A stretch of 64,000 nucleotides of DNA from Zoogloeaceae bacterium (GTDB taxonomy: Bacteria; Pseudomonadota; Gammaproteobacteria; Burkholderiales; Rhodocyclaceae), in contig JACKLY010000001.1 in the NCBI GenBank assembly GCA_024235655.1, forward strand, positions 558,001 to 622,000. Reading direction: 5' to 3'. Positions 8,230 through 15,884 of the stretch are shown here, piece by piece. The notes under the pieces are model-generated. The model did no database searches and was not told the origin of the DNA. It was given only the letters and a program-made list of their open reading frames with translations. Each line of letters starts with the position of its first letter. Position 1 is the stretch's first letter. Made by a program: the position numbers and the translations under genes.

Positions 8230-9681
8230 TCAGTCCGCCAGTGCCACGCAGTTGCGACCGTTGCGTTTGGCGGCATAGAGCGCCCGATCCGCGCGTCCGA
8301 TCAGCGGGTCGATGGCCTCATTGCCCAGACGTTCGGCGACGCCCAGGCTGATGGTGGCGCTCAGCGACTTGCTGCCGATGTGGATACTGGTGGTGGCAAC
8401 GATCTCGCGCAGTTTTTCGGCAATGCGCAAGGCGTCCTTGGCTTCACAGTCACGCAGGATGACGAGAAACTCTTCCCCGCCCCAGCGGAAAATCTGGTCG
8501 GATTCACGCAGGCCGGAAGCAATGCCGGCCGACAGTTTCTGCAGTACCAGATCGCCGGCCAGATGGCCATGTTCATCGTTGACGCCCTTGAAATGATCGA
8601 TATCGATCAGGATCAGGCTGAGCGGTTCAGGCGTGCGCTTGAGCTGGCTCAGGGTCAGCTCGATCAGCGGGGCAAAGGCCTGCCGGTTGGCCAGTCCGGT
8701 CAATTTGTCGGTGATGGCCATTTCTTCGAGCCGTCGCTGATAGCGCGTGATGGTGAGCCCGGTCAGCCAGATGGAAGTGCCGGCGATGAGCAGCACGATC
8801 AGGATATTCAGGTAGAGCGAGCGGCGGATGTCAGCCAATGCATGGTCCTCATCCTGCTCGACGATCAGATACCACTTCAACTCGGGAATGAAGCGGGCAT
8901 TGAGCAGAATGGCATGGCCGCCACGCTCGTACTGCAGGCTGATCTGCTGGTTGCCGGTAATCTGTGCAGTGATTTCCTGCATACCCTCCATTGATGCCAG
9001 CGCCCTGCCGCGGTCGTTGGCATTGGTGCTCAGCGCAACCTTGCCATCAGTGCCAACAAAATAGATGCGCCGCTTGTAACGCTCCTGGTAGTGGTTGATT
9101 CGATGCTGAACCGCATCTGCGGTCAGTCCGACACCGGTGACGCCAATGAATCTGTTGTTGTAGTCGACTACCCGATAGTTGATGAAAATGGTCAGCGCAT
9201 CGTGATTGGCGAGATCAGGGTCCATGTTGATCTCGTACGGCTCGGCCAGTTGCCGTACGCGGAAAAACCATTCGTCGCGCGCTTCATCTTCCTTGACCTG
9301 CTTGAGAATGCTGGTCGGGTGATAGTAATTTCGTGTTGTTTCCGAAACGAAAAAACTGGTGAAAGCGCCATGGCGCACCATGATCTCATTCAGGTAGCGG
9401 CGCATTTCCTCGATATCCTTTTCGCCGCGCAGCACCCAGTCGCGGACAAAGGTGTCACTGGCCATCAGTGCCGAGATCAGGATGGGGCGAATCAGATCCT
9501 TCTGGATTTCCGAATAGATGTTGTCCGAGGTCAGCGGCAGCTGGCTGGTGACAATGGAGTCGTGAATGGCCGTGCGCGAAGTCTGGTAACTGACCAGACT
9601 GATGGTGAGGAAGCCGACGGTGAGTACCAGCGTCAACAGCAGAAGCAATTGACGGCGCTTGCTGAGCAGGGCGGAATTCAT
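8230..9681 (-). CDS. Membrane diguanylate cyclase with periplasmic Cache-like sensor
   Basis: Makes c-di-GMP from two GTP. It has 483 residues: an N-terminal membrane helix (about 10-30), a large periplasmic region of about 250 residues that looks like a double Cache domain (FFVSETTRNYYHP, ITGVGLTADAVQ style strands), a second helix (YLNILIVLLIAGTSIWLTG, about 285-305) and a C-terminal GGDEF domain. The active-site signature is GGEEF within FRWGGEEFLVIL. An inhibitory I-site RESD lies five residues upstream, so product feedback control is expected. It lies 3 bases from ruvB but is probably functionally unrelated. Confidence 0.93.
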   Translation of the reverse strand: MNSALLSKRRQLLLLLTLVLTVGFLTISLVSYQTSRTAIHDSIVTSQLPLTSDNIYSEIQKDLIRPILISALMASDTFVRDWVLRGEKDIEEMRRYLNEIMVRHGAFTSFFVSETTRNYYHPTSILKQVKEDEARDEWFFRVRQLAEPYEINMDPDLANHDALTIFINYRVVDYNNRFIGVTGVGLTADAVQHRINHYQERYKRRIYFVGTDGKVALSTNANDRGRALASMEGMQEITAQITGNQQISLQYERGGHAILLNARFIPELKWYLIVEQDEDHALADIRRSLYLNILIVLLIAGTSIWLTGLTITRYQRRLEEMAITDKLTGLANRQAFAPLIELTLSQLKRTPEPLSLILIDIDHFKGVNDEHGHLAGDLVLQKLSAGIASGLRESDQIFRWGGEEFLVILRDCEAKDALRIAEKLREIVATTSIHIGSKSLSATISLGVAERLGNEAIDPLIGRADRALYAAKRNGRNCVALAD

Positions 9682-9684
9682 CGG

Positions 9685-10743
9685 CTAGCTGTTTTTCCAG
9701 AGATCGTTCTGTCCGGATGGTGAGTCCAGCCCGAGGTGGCGGTAGATGGCCGGGGTGGCGACGCGGCCACGCGGGGTTCGCTGCAGGAAGCCCTGCTGGA
9801 TGAGGTAGGGTTCAAGCACATCCTCGATCGTGTCACGCGCTTCACCGATGGCGGCCGCCAGGTTGTCCACGCCCACCGGGCCGCCGGCGAACTTGTCGAT
9901 GATTGCCGAGAGCAGCTTGCGATCCATCAGGTCAAGACCGCCGGCGTCCACATCAAGCATGACCAGTGCCGCATCGGCAATCAGTTGGGTCACGGTACCG
10001 GTGCCCTTGACCTCGGCAAAGTCGCGGACACGCCGCAACAGGCGGTTGGCAATGCGGGGGGTGCCACGAGAACGGCGGGCAATCTCCAGCGCGCCATCGC
10101 CTTCGGTGGTGACATTGAGCAATTGTGCCGAGCGGCGGACGATGTGTGTCAATTCTTCGGCTGAGTAGAACTCCAGCCGGGCGACGATGCCGAAGCGGTC
10201 GCGCAGCGGGTTGGTCAGCATGCCGGCACGGGTGGTCGCACCGATCAGCGTGAACGGCGGCAGGTCGAGCTTCACCGAGCGTGCCGCCGGGCCTTCGCCG
10301 ATCATGATGTCGATCTGGAAATCCTCCATCGCCGGATAGAGGATTTCTTCAACCACTGGTGACAGCCGATGGATCTCGTCGATGAACAGTACGTCGTGGG
10401 GTTCCAGGTTGGTCAGGATGGCGGCCAGATCGCCGGCGCGCTCCAGTACCGGCCCGGATGTCTGGCGCAGGTTGACGCCCATTTCGGCCGCAATGATGTG
10501 TGCCAGCGTGGTTTTTCCCAGACCCGGCGGGCCGAAGAGCAGGACGTGGTCGAGCGACTCCTGGCGGCGGGTGGCGGCCTGGATGAAGATTTCGAGCTGC
10601 TCCCGGATTTTCTGCTGGCCGACATAGTCGGCCAGTCGCTTCGGCCGCAAGGCGCGTTCGATCGCATCTTCCTGCGGCGAGGCCGCTGCAGGGGAAATGA
10701 TGCGCTCTCCGGCGTGGCCAATCAGCTTGTCGGTTTCAATCAT
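9685..10743 (-). CDS. ruvB: Holliday junction branch migration ATPase RuvB
   Basis: Hexameric AAA+ motor that drives RuvA-bound Holliday junctions. It has 352 residues. An N-terminal RPKRLADYVGQQKIREQLEIF segment leads to Walker A GPPGLGKTTLAH and Walker B LFIDEIHRL. Then come the sensor region IGATTRAGMLTNPLRDRFG and a C-terminal winged-helix domain ending in RTPRGRVATPAIYRHLG. All catalytic motifs are intact. It overlaps the AI-2E family permease gene by 4 bases, so that permease sits inside the ruv operon between ruvA and ruvB. Confidence 0.97.
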   Translation of the reverse strand: MIETDKLIGHAGERIISPAAASPQEDAIERALRPKRLADYVGQQKIREQLEIFIQAATRRQESLDHVLLFGPPGLGKTTLAHIIAAEMGVNLRQTSGPVLERAGDLAAILTNLEPHDVLFIDEIHRLSPVVEEILYPAMEDFQIDIMIGEGPAARSVKLDLPPFTLIGATTRAGMLTNPLRDRFGIVARLEFYSAEELTHIVRRSAQLLNVTTEGDGALEIARRSRGTPRIANRLLRRVRDFAEVKGTGTVTQLIADAALVMLDVDAGGLDLMDRKLLSAIIDKFAGGPVGVDNLAAAIGEARDTIEDVLEPYLIQQGFLQRTPRGRVATPAIYRHLGLDSPSGQNDLWKNS

Positions 10744-11810
10744 CTTGGTGGATTTGTGGCGAGTTCTTCATTCTTGTCCGTCATCCATTCCCTGATCAGC
10801 GCCTGCCCCAGTGCAAGGAGGGTGGGGCCGAGAAAAAGGCCGATGAAACCGAAGACTAGCACGCCGCCGAAGACGCCAACCACGATCAGCAGCAGAGGCA
10901 GCGCGGCCGTTCGTGAAATGAGGACAGGTTTGACAAAGTTGTCGACGCTGCTGATGCCGAACACTCCCCAGAGCAGCATGAAAATGGCCCAGCTGGTCTG
11001 TCCCTGGTCTTGCAGCCAGAAAGCCGCACCACCCCAGATCAGGGTTGGGCCGATCACCGGCACCATGGCGAAGATGAAGGTGGCAAAGGTGAGCATCAGC
11101 ACGCCTGGGACGCCGGCGATGGTGTAGCCGACCATGCCGACAAACGCTTGCGCGGCAGAGGTGCCGACAATGCCGACCATGACGCCGGTGACCGTGCCGC
11201 GGGCCAGGTGGAGCATGCGTTCGCCGAGTTGTCCCCCGAGCTTGCGCGCAGCCGTGAGCAATGCATCGCTGTAGATGTGGGCGTCGCGGAAAATGAAGAA
11301 AACGAAGAAGATGACCAGCAGGAGTTGCAGCAGTCCCTGGCCAAAAATCGCCACTGTGCCAAGTGCCAGTTTGCGGGCAGGGTCAAACAGCTGGCGCAGC
11401 AACTTGTTCAGTTCTTCGCGGCTCTCGACCAGCCCTGCCCAGTACGTGCTGATGCTGTCACCGACCCAGGGCAGGCCGGACAGCCAGGCGGGCGGTTCGC
11501 TCGACAGGCCATTGTCGATCAATGGCCGGGCGTAGCGGATGATCAGTTCGACCCCATGGGCCAGCGCACCGGAGAGCAGGCTCATCGGTACGGCGAGCAA
11601 CAGCACCAGCAGCAGCGACATGAGCAATGCCGCCAGCGTATGGCGACCGCGCAGCGCTGAGAGCAGGCGGGCATAGAGCGGCCAGGCCGAGACGCAGATG
11701 ACAATGGCGAAGAGCAAGGTGCCGACAAAAGGCAGCAGCACGGCCACACAGCCGACGATCAGGAGCGAAACAATCGCCAGTCGTGCGTACTGTGTTTGCG
11801 GTGTGTTCAT
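10740..11810 (-). CDS. AI-2E family transporter (PerM/YdiK-like permease)
   Basis: Inner-membrane protein of 356 residues with about seven to eight hydrophobic helices. Two occur near the N-terminus (SLLIVGCVAVLLPFVGTLLF and ALLMSLLLVLLLAVPMSLL), and a cluster follows in the second half (GVMVGIVGTSAAQAFVGMVG, LTFATFIFAMVPVIGPTLIW, LLLIVVGVFGGVLVFGFIGLF). The FGGVLVFGFIGLFLGPTLLAL signature is typical of PF01594. Family members have varied proposed substrates (autoinducer-2, sodium/proton exchange), so no substrate is assigned. It is translationally coupled to ruvB (4-base overlap) and lies 2 bases after ruvA. Confidence 0.88.
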   Translation of the reverse strand: MNTPQTQYARLAIVSLLIVGCVAVLLPFVGTLLFAIVICVSAWPLYARLLSALRGRHTLAALLMSLLLVLLLAVPMSLLSGALAHGVELIIRYARPLIDNGLSSEPPAWLSGLPWVGDSISTYWAGLVESREELNKLLRQLFDPARKLALGTVAIFGQGLLQLLLVIFFVFFIFRDAHIYSDALLTAARKLGGQLGERMLHLARGTVTGVMVGIVGTSAAQAFVGMVGYTIAGVPGVLMLTFATFIFAMVPVIGPTLIWGGAAFWLQDQGQTSWAIFMLLWGVFGISSVDNFVKPVLISRTAALPLLLIVVGVFGGVLVFGFIGLFLGPTLLALGQALIREWMTDKNEELATNPPR

Positions 11811-11812
11811 GT

Positions 11813-12397
11813 TCAGGCCTTCGATAGCAGCTTGAGCGCCTGACGGATACCGTCGGAAGTGCCGATGTCCGCAGGCAAGGGCTTCAGGGCCAGCTGTGCT
11901 TCTTTGTCGCTATAACCCAATGCCAGCAGTGCGTTGAGGATATCGTGCCGGTTGTCGCCAGCAACGGTTGCAGCGGCACTGGCGGCAGGAAGCACTTCGG
12001 CGAGTTTTCCCTTCAGTTCGAGCAGCAGGCGCTCAGCCGTTTTCTTGCCGATGCCGGGCACCTTGGTCAGCCGACCGGCTTCCTGCATGGCCACCGCGTG
12101 TGCAAGATCAGCGACCGACAGGCCGGACAAAATCGACAGGGCCGTCCGCGCGCCGACCCCGGAAATCTTCAGCAGCTGGCGGAAGGCAAAGCGTTCGGAT
12201 TCGCTACCGAAACCGAACAGGATCTGCGCATCCTCGCGCACCACAAAATGCGTCAGCAGGCTGACCTTTTCACCCGTTGCCGGCAGGTTGTAGAAGGTGC
12301 TCATCGGCACATCGACTTCATAGCCGATGCCGTGCACATCGAGCAGGATCTGCGGCGGGTTCTTTTCGGCAAGGGTGCCGGTGAGGCGTCCGATCAT
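11813..12397 (-). CDS. ruvA: Holliday junction binding protein RuvA
   Basis: Tetrameric Holliday junction recognition subunit of the RuvABC resolvasome. It has 194 residues. The start at 12397 (MIGRLTGTLAEKNPPQILLD) matches the family N-terminal OB-fold; an in-frame upstream start would add about 39 residues overlapping the GST gene and is rejected. Helix-hairpin-helix motifs follow (ISGVGARTALSIL and VPGIGKKTAERLLLELK). The C-terminal RuvB-binding three-helix domain (NALLALGYSDKEAQLAL) comes after a flexible Ala-rich linker. Confidence 0.96.
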   Translation of the reverse strand: MIGRLTGTLAEKNPPQILLDVHGIGYEVDVPMSTFYNLPATGEKVSLLTHFVVREDAQILFGFGSESERFAFRQLLKISGVGARTALSILSGLSVADLAHAVAMQEAGRLTKVPGIGKKTAERLLLELKGKLAEVLPAASAAATVAGDNRHDILNALLALGYSDKEAQLALKPLPADIGTSDGIRQALKLLSKA

Positions 12398-12401
12398 GGA
12401 T

Positions 12402-13028
12402 TCATTCCAGCGGGGTGGACAAGAATTCGGGCAGGGCTTCGGCGCGCGCCGACAACGCGGCCAGTGCCGGGTAAGGTGTCGGGTCGAAGGCGTCGGGCCC
12501 GATGTGCCGGGCAAAGCGCCAGGCCACGGCGGTGGTGATGTCGGCCTGCGTCAGTGCCGGGCCGGTCAGCCATTGATCGCTGGAGCCGGCAACGCGGGCC
12601 GCTGCCGGCTCCAGCATGTCCAGTGCGCGCGTCAGCTGGCCGGTCACACGTTCGATCCACGGTTGGTGTTGCTTGTCCTGTGGGCGTAACTGCAGTTCGT
12701 AATAGCGTTGCACGGCTTTTTCACAGACCACCAGTGCAATCCCGGTCAGCCGCAAGACGGCCAGCCGTGCTTCCGGCGTGGCCGGCACCAGCCGTTGTTC
12801 AGGGGTGACCAGTGCTTCGGCGTAATCGAGGATCAGCTGGCTGTCCATGAGGATGCCGCCATCATCGCAAATCAGTGTCGGTGCCTTGACCAGCGGGTTG
12901 ATGGCGCTGAAGGCCTCGAAGTGGCGGAAAACCGATACCGATTCGTGTCCATGGGCAATGCCCATGCGTTGCAATGAAATGGCAACGCGGCGGACATACG
13001 GTGAGTCGAGCATGCCAATCAGTTTCAT
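12402..13028 (-). CDS. Glutathione S-transferase family protein
   Basis: Predicted cytosolic GST of 208 residues. It has an N-terminal thioredoxin-like domain (MKLIGMLDSPYVRRVAISLQ, with the SPYVRRV segment in place of the active-site region), the GSH-binding cis-Pro segment NPLVKAPTL followed by LMDSQLILDY, and a helical C-terminal domain ending with LPEFLSTPLE. The start at 13028 begins the canonical GST N-terminus; longer in-frame starts run back into ruvC. It lies between ruvC and ruvA, splitting the usual ruvCA pair, with only 4 bases to ruvA. The substrate is unknown. Confidence 0.88.
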   Translation of the reverse strand: MKLIGMLDSPYVRRVAISLQRMGIAHGHESVSVFRHFEAFSAINPLVKAPTLICDDGGILMDSQLILDYAEALVTPEQRLVPATPEARLAVLRLTGIALVVCEKAVQRYYELQLRPQDKQHQPWIERVTGQLTRALDMLEPAAARVAGSSDQWLTGPALTQADITTAVAWRFARHIGPDAFDPTPYPALAALSARAEALPEFLSTPLE

Positions 13029-13038
13029 GGTCTTCCTT

Positions 13039-13599
13039 TCAGGCGCTGACCCGACCCTGGCGGCGCCGGGTGGGAGATGTTTGTCCGAGGCCGAAATGGC
13101 TGCCGGCGTGGGCGTGACAAATGGCGCAGGCCAATGCATCGGCGGCATCGGGCGAGGGTTCGCCAGACAGCGCGAGCAGGCGGCGTACCATGTGCTGTAC
13201 CTGGTCCTTGGTGGCGCGGCCGTGGCCGACCACGGCCTGTTTGATCTGCATGGTGCCGTACTCTGCAACCGGCAGGTCGGCACCAACCAGTGCACCAATC
13301 GCCGCGCCACGTGCTTGCCCGAGCAGCAGCGTGGACCACGGGTTCTTGTTCAGGAACACTTCCTCGATTGATGCCTGTGCCGGTGTGTAGGTGCTGACAA
13401 TTTCGACAATGCCGCGGGTGATGATGCCCAGTCGCTCCGGCAGGCTCAGTTTCGGGTCGGTGCGGATGCAGCCGCTGGCCACGTAGCTCAGCTTGCTGCC
13501 ACGGGTATCGATCACGCCAAAGCCGGTCACGCGGAGCCCCGGATCGATGCCGAGCAGGCGTAGTGGCGGTGAAGCTGCAGTATTCTTTTCATTTGGCAT
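13039..13599 (-). CDS. ruvC: Crossover junction endodeoxyribonuclease RuvC
   Basis: Resolves Holliday junctions by symmetric nicking. It has 186 residues from the ATG at 13599; an ATG 48 bases upstream is also in frame but the ribosome site is weak for both. The RNase H-like fold begins RLLGIDPGLRVTGFGVID with the first catalytic Asp. It continues with ASIEEVFLNKNPWSTLLLGQARG (catalytic Glu) and ends with VQHMVRRLLAL followed by PDAADALACAICH (catalytic Asp pair). The C-terminal tail is slightly longer than usual. Confidence 0.96.
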   Translation of the reverse strand: MPNEKNTAASPPLRLLGIDPGLRVTGFGVIDTRGSKLSYVASGCIRTDPKLSLPERLGIITRGIVEIVSTYTPAQASIEEVFLNKNPWSTLLLGQARGAAIGALVGADLPVAEYGTMQIKQAVVGHGRATKDQVQHMVRRLLALSGEPSPDAADALACAICHAHAGSHFGLGQTSPTRRRQGRVSA

Positions 13600-13657
13600 G
13601 ACGTGTCCGGGCTTTCCCGATTCTACCCGCTTCAGCGGTGCCGGCACGGCGAAAGGC

Positions 13658-14089
13658 TTACTTCGCCGTGCCCGGTTTTTTCAGCAGCAGATCGACATGC
13701 CCCGGGCTGCCGGCTGTGATCACAGGGGCTGGTTCTGCAGCAAACAGCGTCTTGCCACCAGCAACGAGACGGGCACTCACCTGATAGTGGTAACGCGGGT
13801 TGATCAGCACGGCATCGTAATCGAGGCGGTAGGGAGTTGGCGCCTGTGCGTCCGGTTTCAATTGCTGTTCGGCCAGCACCTTGGGCTTTGCATCGGCACT
13901 GGCTTTTTCGGTCAGTTGCACAACCAGCTTGCTGTCGGCAGGCGGTGCGCCGTGTTGCTCGACGAGCAGGTTGCCGCTAATGATGGCCGGGATGGTCATT
14001 GCTGCCGTTTTGTCTGCGCCCTGAGTCAGCGGCGCCGCCAGAACAAGCAACAAGGCAAACAGCTGGGGGATTATTCGGAATGAAATCAT
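13658..14089 (-). CDS. YbaY/YscW-like secreted protein
   Basis: Secreted protein of 143 residues. The start at 14089 follows AGGAGA and begins a signal peptide (FALLLVLAAPLTQGA). The remainder forms a beta-rich domain resembling the YscW/YbaY family: ISGNLLVEQHGAPPADSKLV, then ADAKPKVLAEQQLKP, then YRLDYDAVLINPRYHYQVSA. Unlike many homologues there is no lipobox cysteine at the cleavage site, so it is probably soluble periplasmic or released. YscW members act as secretin pilots, but no secretin is nearby; the function here is unknown. Confidence 0.72.
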   Translation of the reverse strand: MISFRIIPQLFALLLVLAAPLTQGADKTAAMTIPAIISGNLLVEQHGAPPADSKLVVQLTEKASADAKPKVLAEQQLKPDAQAPTPYRLDYDAVLINPRYHYQVSARLVAGGKTLFAAEPAPVITAGSPGHVDLLLKKPGTAK

Positions 14090-14160
14090 GCTCAAGTCTC
14101 CTGATGAAGGTTTGCCCGAATTATCGCCCAAGGCTTATGGGTTTTTGTAGTGCCGGCCGT

Positions 14161-15015
14161 TCAAGTCTTGCGTGCCAGCCAGACGCCGCCGACAGCCAGT
14201 GCCATGCCGACCAGCGCGGCGCCGGACAGCACTTCGCCAAAGGCCGCCCAGGCAATCAGGGCGGTGCATGGGGGGGTCAGATAGAACAGGCTGGCTACGT
14301 TGACGGCACTGCCTGAGCGAATGAGCAGGTTGAGCAGGCTGATGGCGCCCAGCGACAACACCAGCACCAGCCAGCCCAGGGCAAAGATGAATTGTGGCGC
14401 CCATTCGATGTGGAAATCCTCGAAGAGCAGCACGGCCAGCGCGGTCACGATGGCGCTGGGCACGAACTGGATCACCGAGCCGGTGCGCAGGTCGAAGCTG
14501 GGGCAGAAGCGTTTCTGGTAGAGCGTGCCGGCGGTGATGCCGAGCAGGGCCACCACCGCGGGAAGCAGCATGGCCAGCAGTGGCGCATCGCCGCCAAACT
14601 TTCCGGCGACAACGAGGAACACACCGACAAAGCCCAGAGCCAGGCCCAGCCATTGCCGGCGGGTCACTGTCTCGCCAAGGAAGATGCCGGCGCCGAAGGC
14701 GGTGAGCAGCGGTTGCATGCCAACAAGTAGCGCGGTTATTCCGGCTGGCAGGCCATGCTTGATGGCCACGAAAACCCCGCCAAGATAGAGGGCATGTACC
14801 AGCACACCGGAAACACCGATGTGCAGCCAGTGCCTTGGGTCACGCGGCCAGGGCGCACGCATGGCCAAGGCCAGCGTGGCCATCAAGCCGATGACCAGGC
14901 AGTAGCGCACGAGCAGGAAGGAAAGCGGCGCGGCGTAGGGCAGGCCGAATTTGGCGCCGACGAAGCCGGTGCTCCAGAGAAAGACGAAGAGGAAGGGTGC
15001 CGTTTTCAGTAGCAT
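14161..15015 (-). CDS. EamA/DMT-family transporter
   Basis: Inner-membrane drug/metabolite transporter of 284 residues with about ten hydrophobic helices arranged as two EamA halves. The first half begins TAPFLFVFLWSTGFVGAKFG and ends GITALLVGMQPLLTAFGAGIFLGE. The second half ends SLFYLTPPCTALIAWAAFGE and LVGMALAVGGVWLA. The LxPxxTAxxAxxxxGE signature occurs in both halves, as expected. The substrate cannot be predicted from the sequence. It lies between yebC and the YbaY-like gene, with the yebC terminator just upstream. Confidence 0.9.
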   Translation of the reverse strand: MLLKTAPFLFVFLWSTGFVGAKFGLPYAAPLSFLLVRYCLVIGLMATLALAMRAPWPRDPRHWLHIGVSGVLVHALYLGGVFVAIKHGLPAGITALLVGMQPLLTAFGAGIFLGETVTRRQWLGLALGFVGVFLVVAGKFGGDAPLLAMLLPAVVALLGITAGTLYQKRFCPSFDLRTGSVIQFVPSAIVTALAVLLFEDFHIEWAPQFIFALGWLVLVLSLGAISLLNLLIRSGSAVNVASLFYLTPPCTALIAWAAFGEVLSGAALVGMALAVGGVWLARKT

Positions 15016-15027
15016 CAGCGGGGCGCT

Positions 15028-15057
15028 AAAAAGAAAAGCGGCGCAGGGCGCCGCTTT
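15028..15057 (-). terminator. Rho-independent terminator after yebC
   Basis: A 10-base perfect stem (15035-15044 with 15048-15057) closes a 3-base loop. On the minus strand it is followed by a T-rich run with one interruption (complement of 15028-15034). It lies 26 bases beyond the yebC stop and so should end yebC transcription before the DMT transporter gene. Confidence 0.85.
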
Positions 15058-15082
15058 GTCCTGTCGTGGTCACGGTGCCAGC

Positions 15083-15808
15083 TTACTCTTCGATGACCAC
15101 GCTGGTGTAAACCTCCTGCACGTCATCCAGCGATTCAAGCACATCGAGCAGCTTTTGCATCTTTGCGCCTTCCTCACCCGCGAGTTCGGTCTCGTTTTCG
15201 GCCTTCATCGTCACCTGCCCGAATTCGGGCGTAAACCCTGCGGCTTCCAGCGCTTCCTTGACGGTGATGAAATCGCCGGGGGGGGTCAGCACTTCGATCG
15301 AGCCGTCATCGTTGGTCAGCACGTCATCGGCACCGGCTTCGATTGCCGCATCCATCAGTGCGCCCTCATCGGTGCCGGGGGCAAACAGCATCTGTCCACA
15401 GTGCTTGAACTGGAATGCCACGCAGCCATCGGTGCCCATGTTACCGCCATGCTTGTTGAAAGCGTGGCGGACTTCGGCGACGGTACGCGTCTTGTTGTCG
15501 GTCAGACAATCGACGATCACGGCGGCGCCGCCAATGCCGTAGCCCTCGTACCGCACCTCGACGTAATCGACGCCTTCCAGCTCGCCGGTGCCTTTCTTGA
15601 TCGCGGTGTCGATCTTGTCCTTGGGCATGTTCACGCCCTTGCCCTTGTCGATCGCCACGCGCAGCCTTGGGTTGAAGGCCGGGTCGCCGCCGCTCATCTT
15701 GGCGGCAACGGTGATTTCCTTGGCGATCTTCGAGAACGCTGCGCCGCGCTTTTCATCCTGCCGGCCCTTGCGGTGCTGGATGTTGGCCCATTTACTATGT
15801 CCTGCCAT
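15083..15808 (-). CDS. yebC: YebC/PmpR-family regulatory protein
   Basis: Conserved protein of 241 residues. It begins MAGHSKWANIQHRKGRQDEK and contains AAFSKIAKEI, NPRLRVAIDKGK, RYEGYGIGGAAVIVDCLTDN and NKHGGNMGTDGCVAFQF, all family hallmarks. YebC proteins have been described as DNA-binding regulators and, more recently, as factors that help ribosomes through difficult sequences. The gene is classically next to ruvC; here two inserted genes separate them, and each side has its own terminator hairpin, so it is probably monocistronic. Confidence 0.95.
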   Translation of the reverse strand: MAGHSKWANIQHRKGRQDEKRGAAFSKIAKEITVAAKMSGGDPAFNPRLRVAIDKGKGVNMPKDKIDTAIKKGTGELEGVDYVEVRYEGYGIGGAAVIVDCLTDNKTRTVAEVRHAFNKHGGNMGTDGCVAFQFKHCGQMLFAPGTDEGALMDAAIEAGADDVLTNDDGSIEVLTPPGDFITVKEALEAAGFTPEFGQVTMKAENETELAGEEGAKMQKLLDVLESLDDVQEVYTSVVIEE

Positions 15809-15821
15809 GACATTCCTCTAG

Positions 15822-15854
15822 CAAAAAACAAGGCCGCGCCCAAAGGGGCGCGGC
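15822..15854 (-). terminator. Rho-independent terminator after the lytic transglycosylase gene
   Basis: A 9-base GC stem (15833-15841 with 15846-15854) has a 4-base loop. On the minus strand it is followed by CTTGTTTTTTG. It lies 31 bases past the stop of the transglycosylase gene and upstream of yebC. Confidence 0.82.
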
Positions 15855-15884
15855 AAACACAGCCATTATACCGCCTGGTCGCAG

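Noticed and set aside
14161..15015. Assigning a drug-resistance role to the DMT transporter
   Set aside because: EamA proteins have diverse substrates; nothing in sequence or context supports a specific one.
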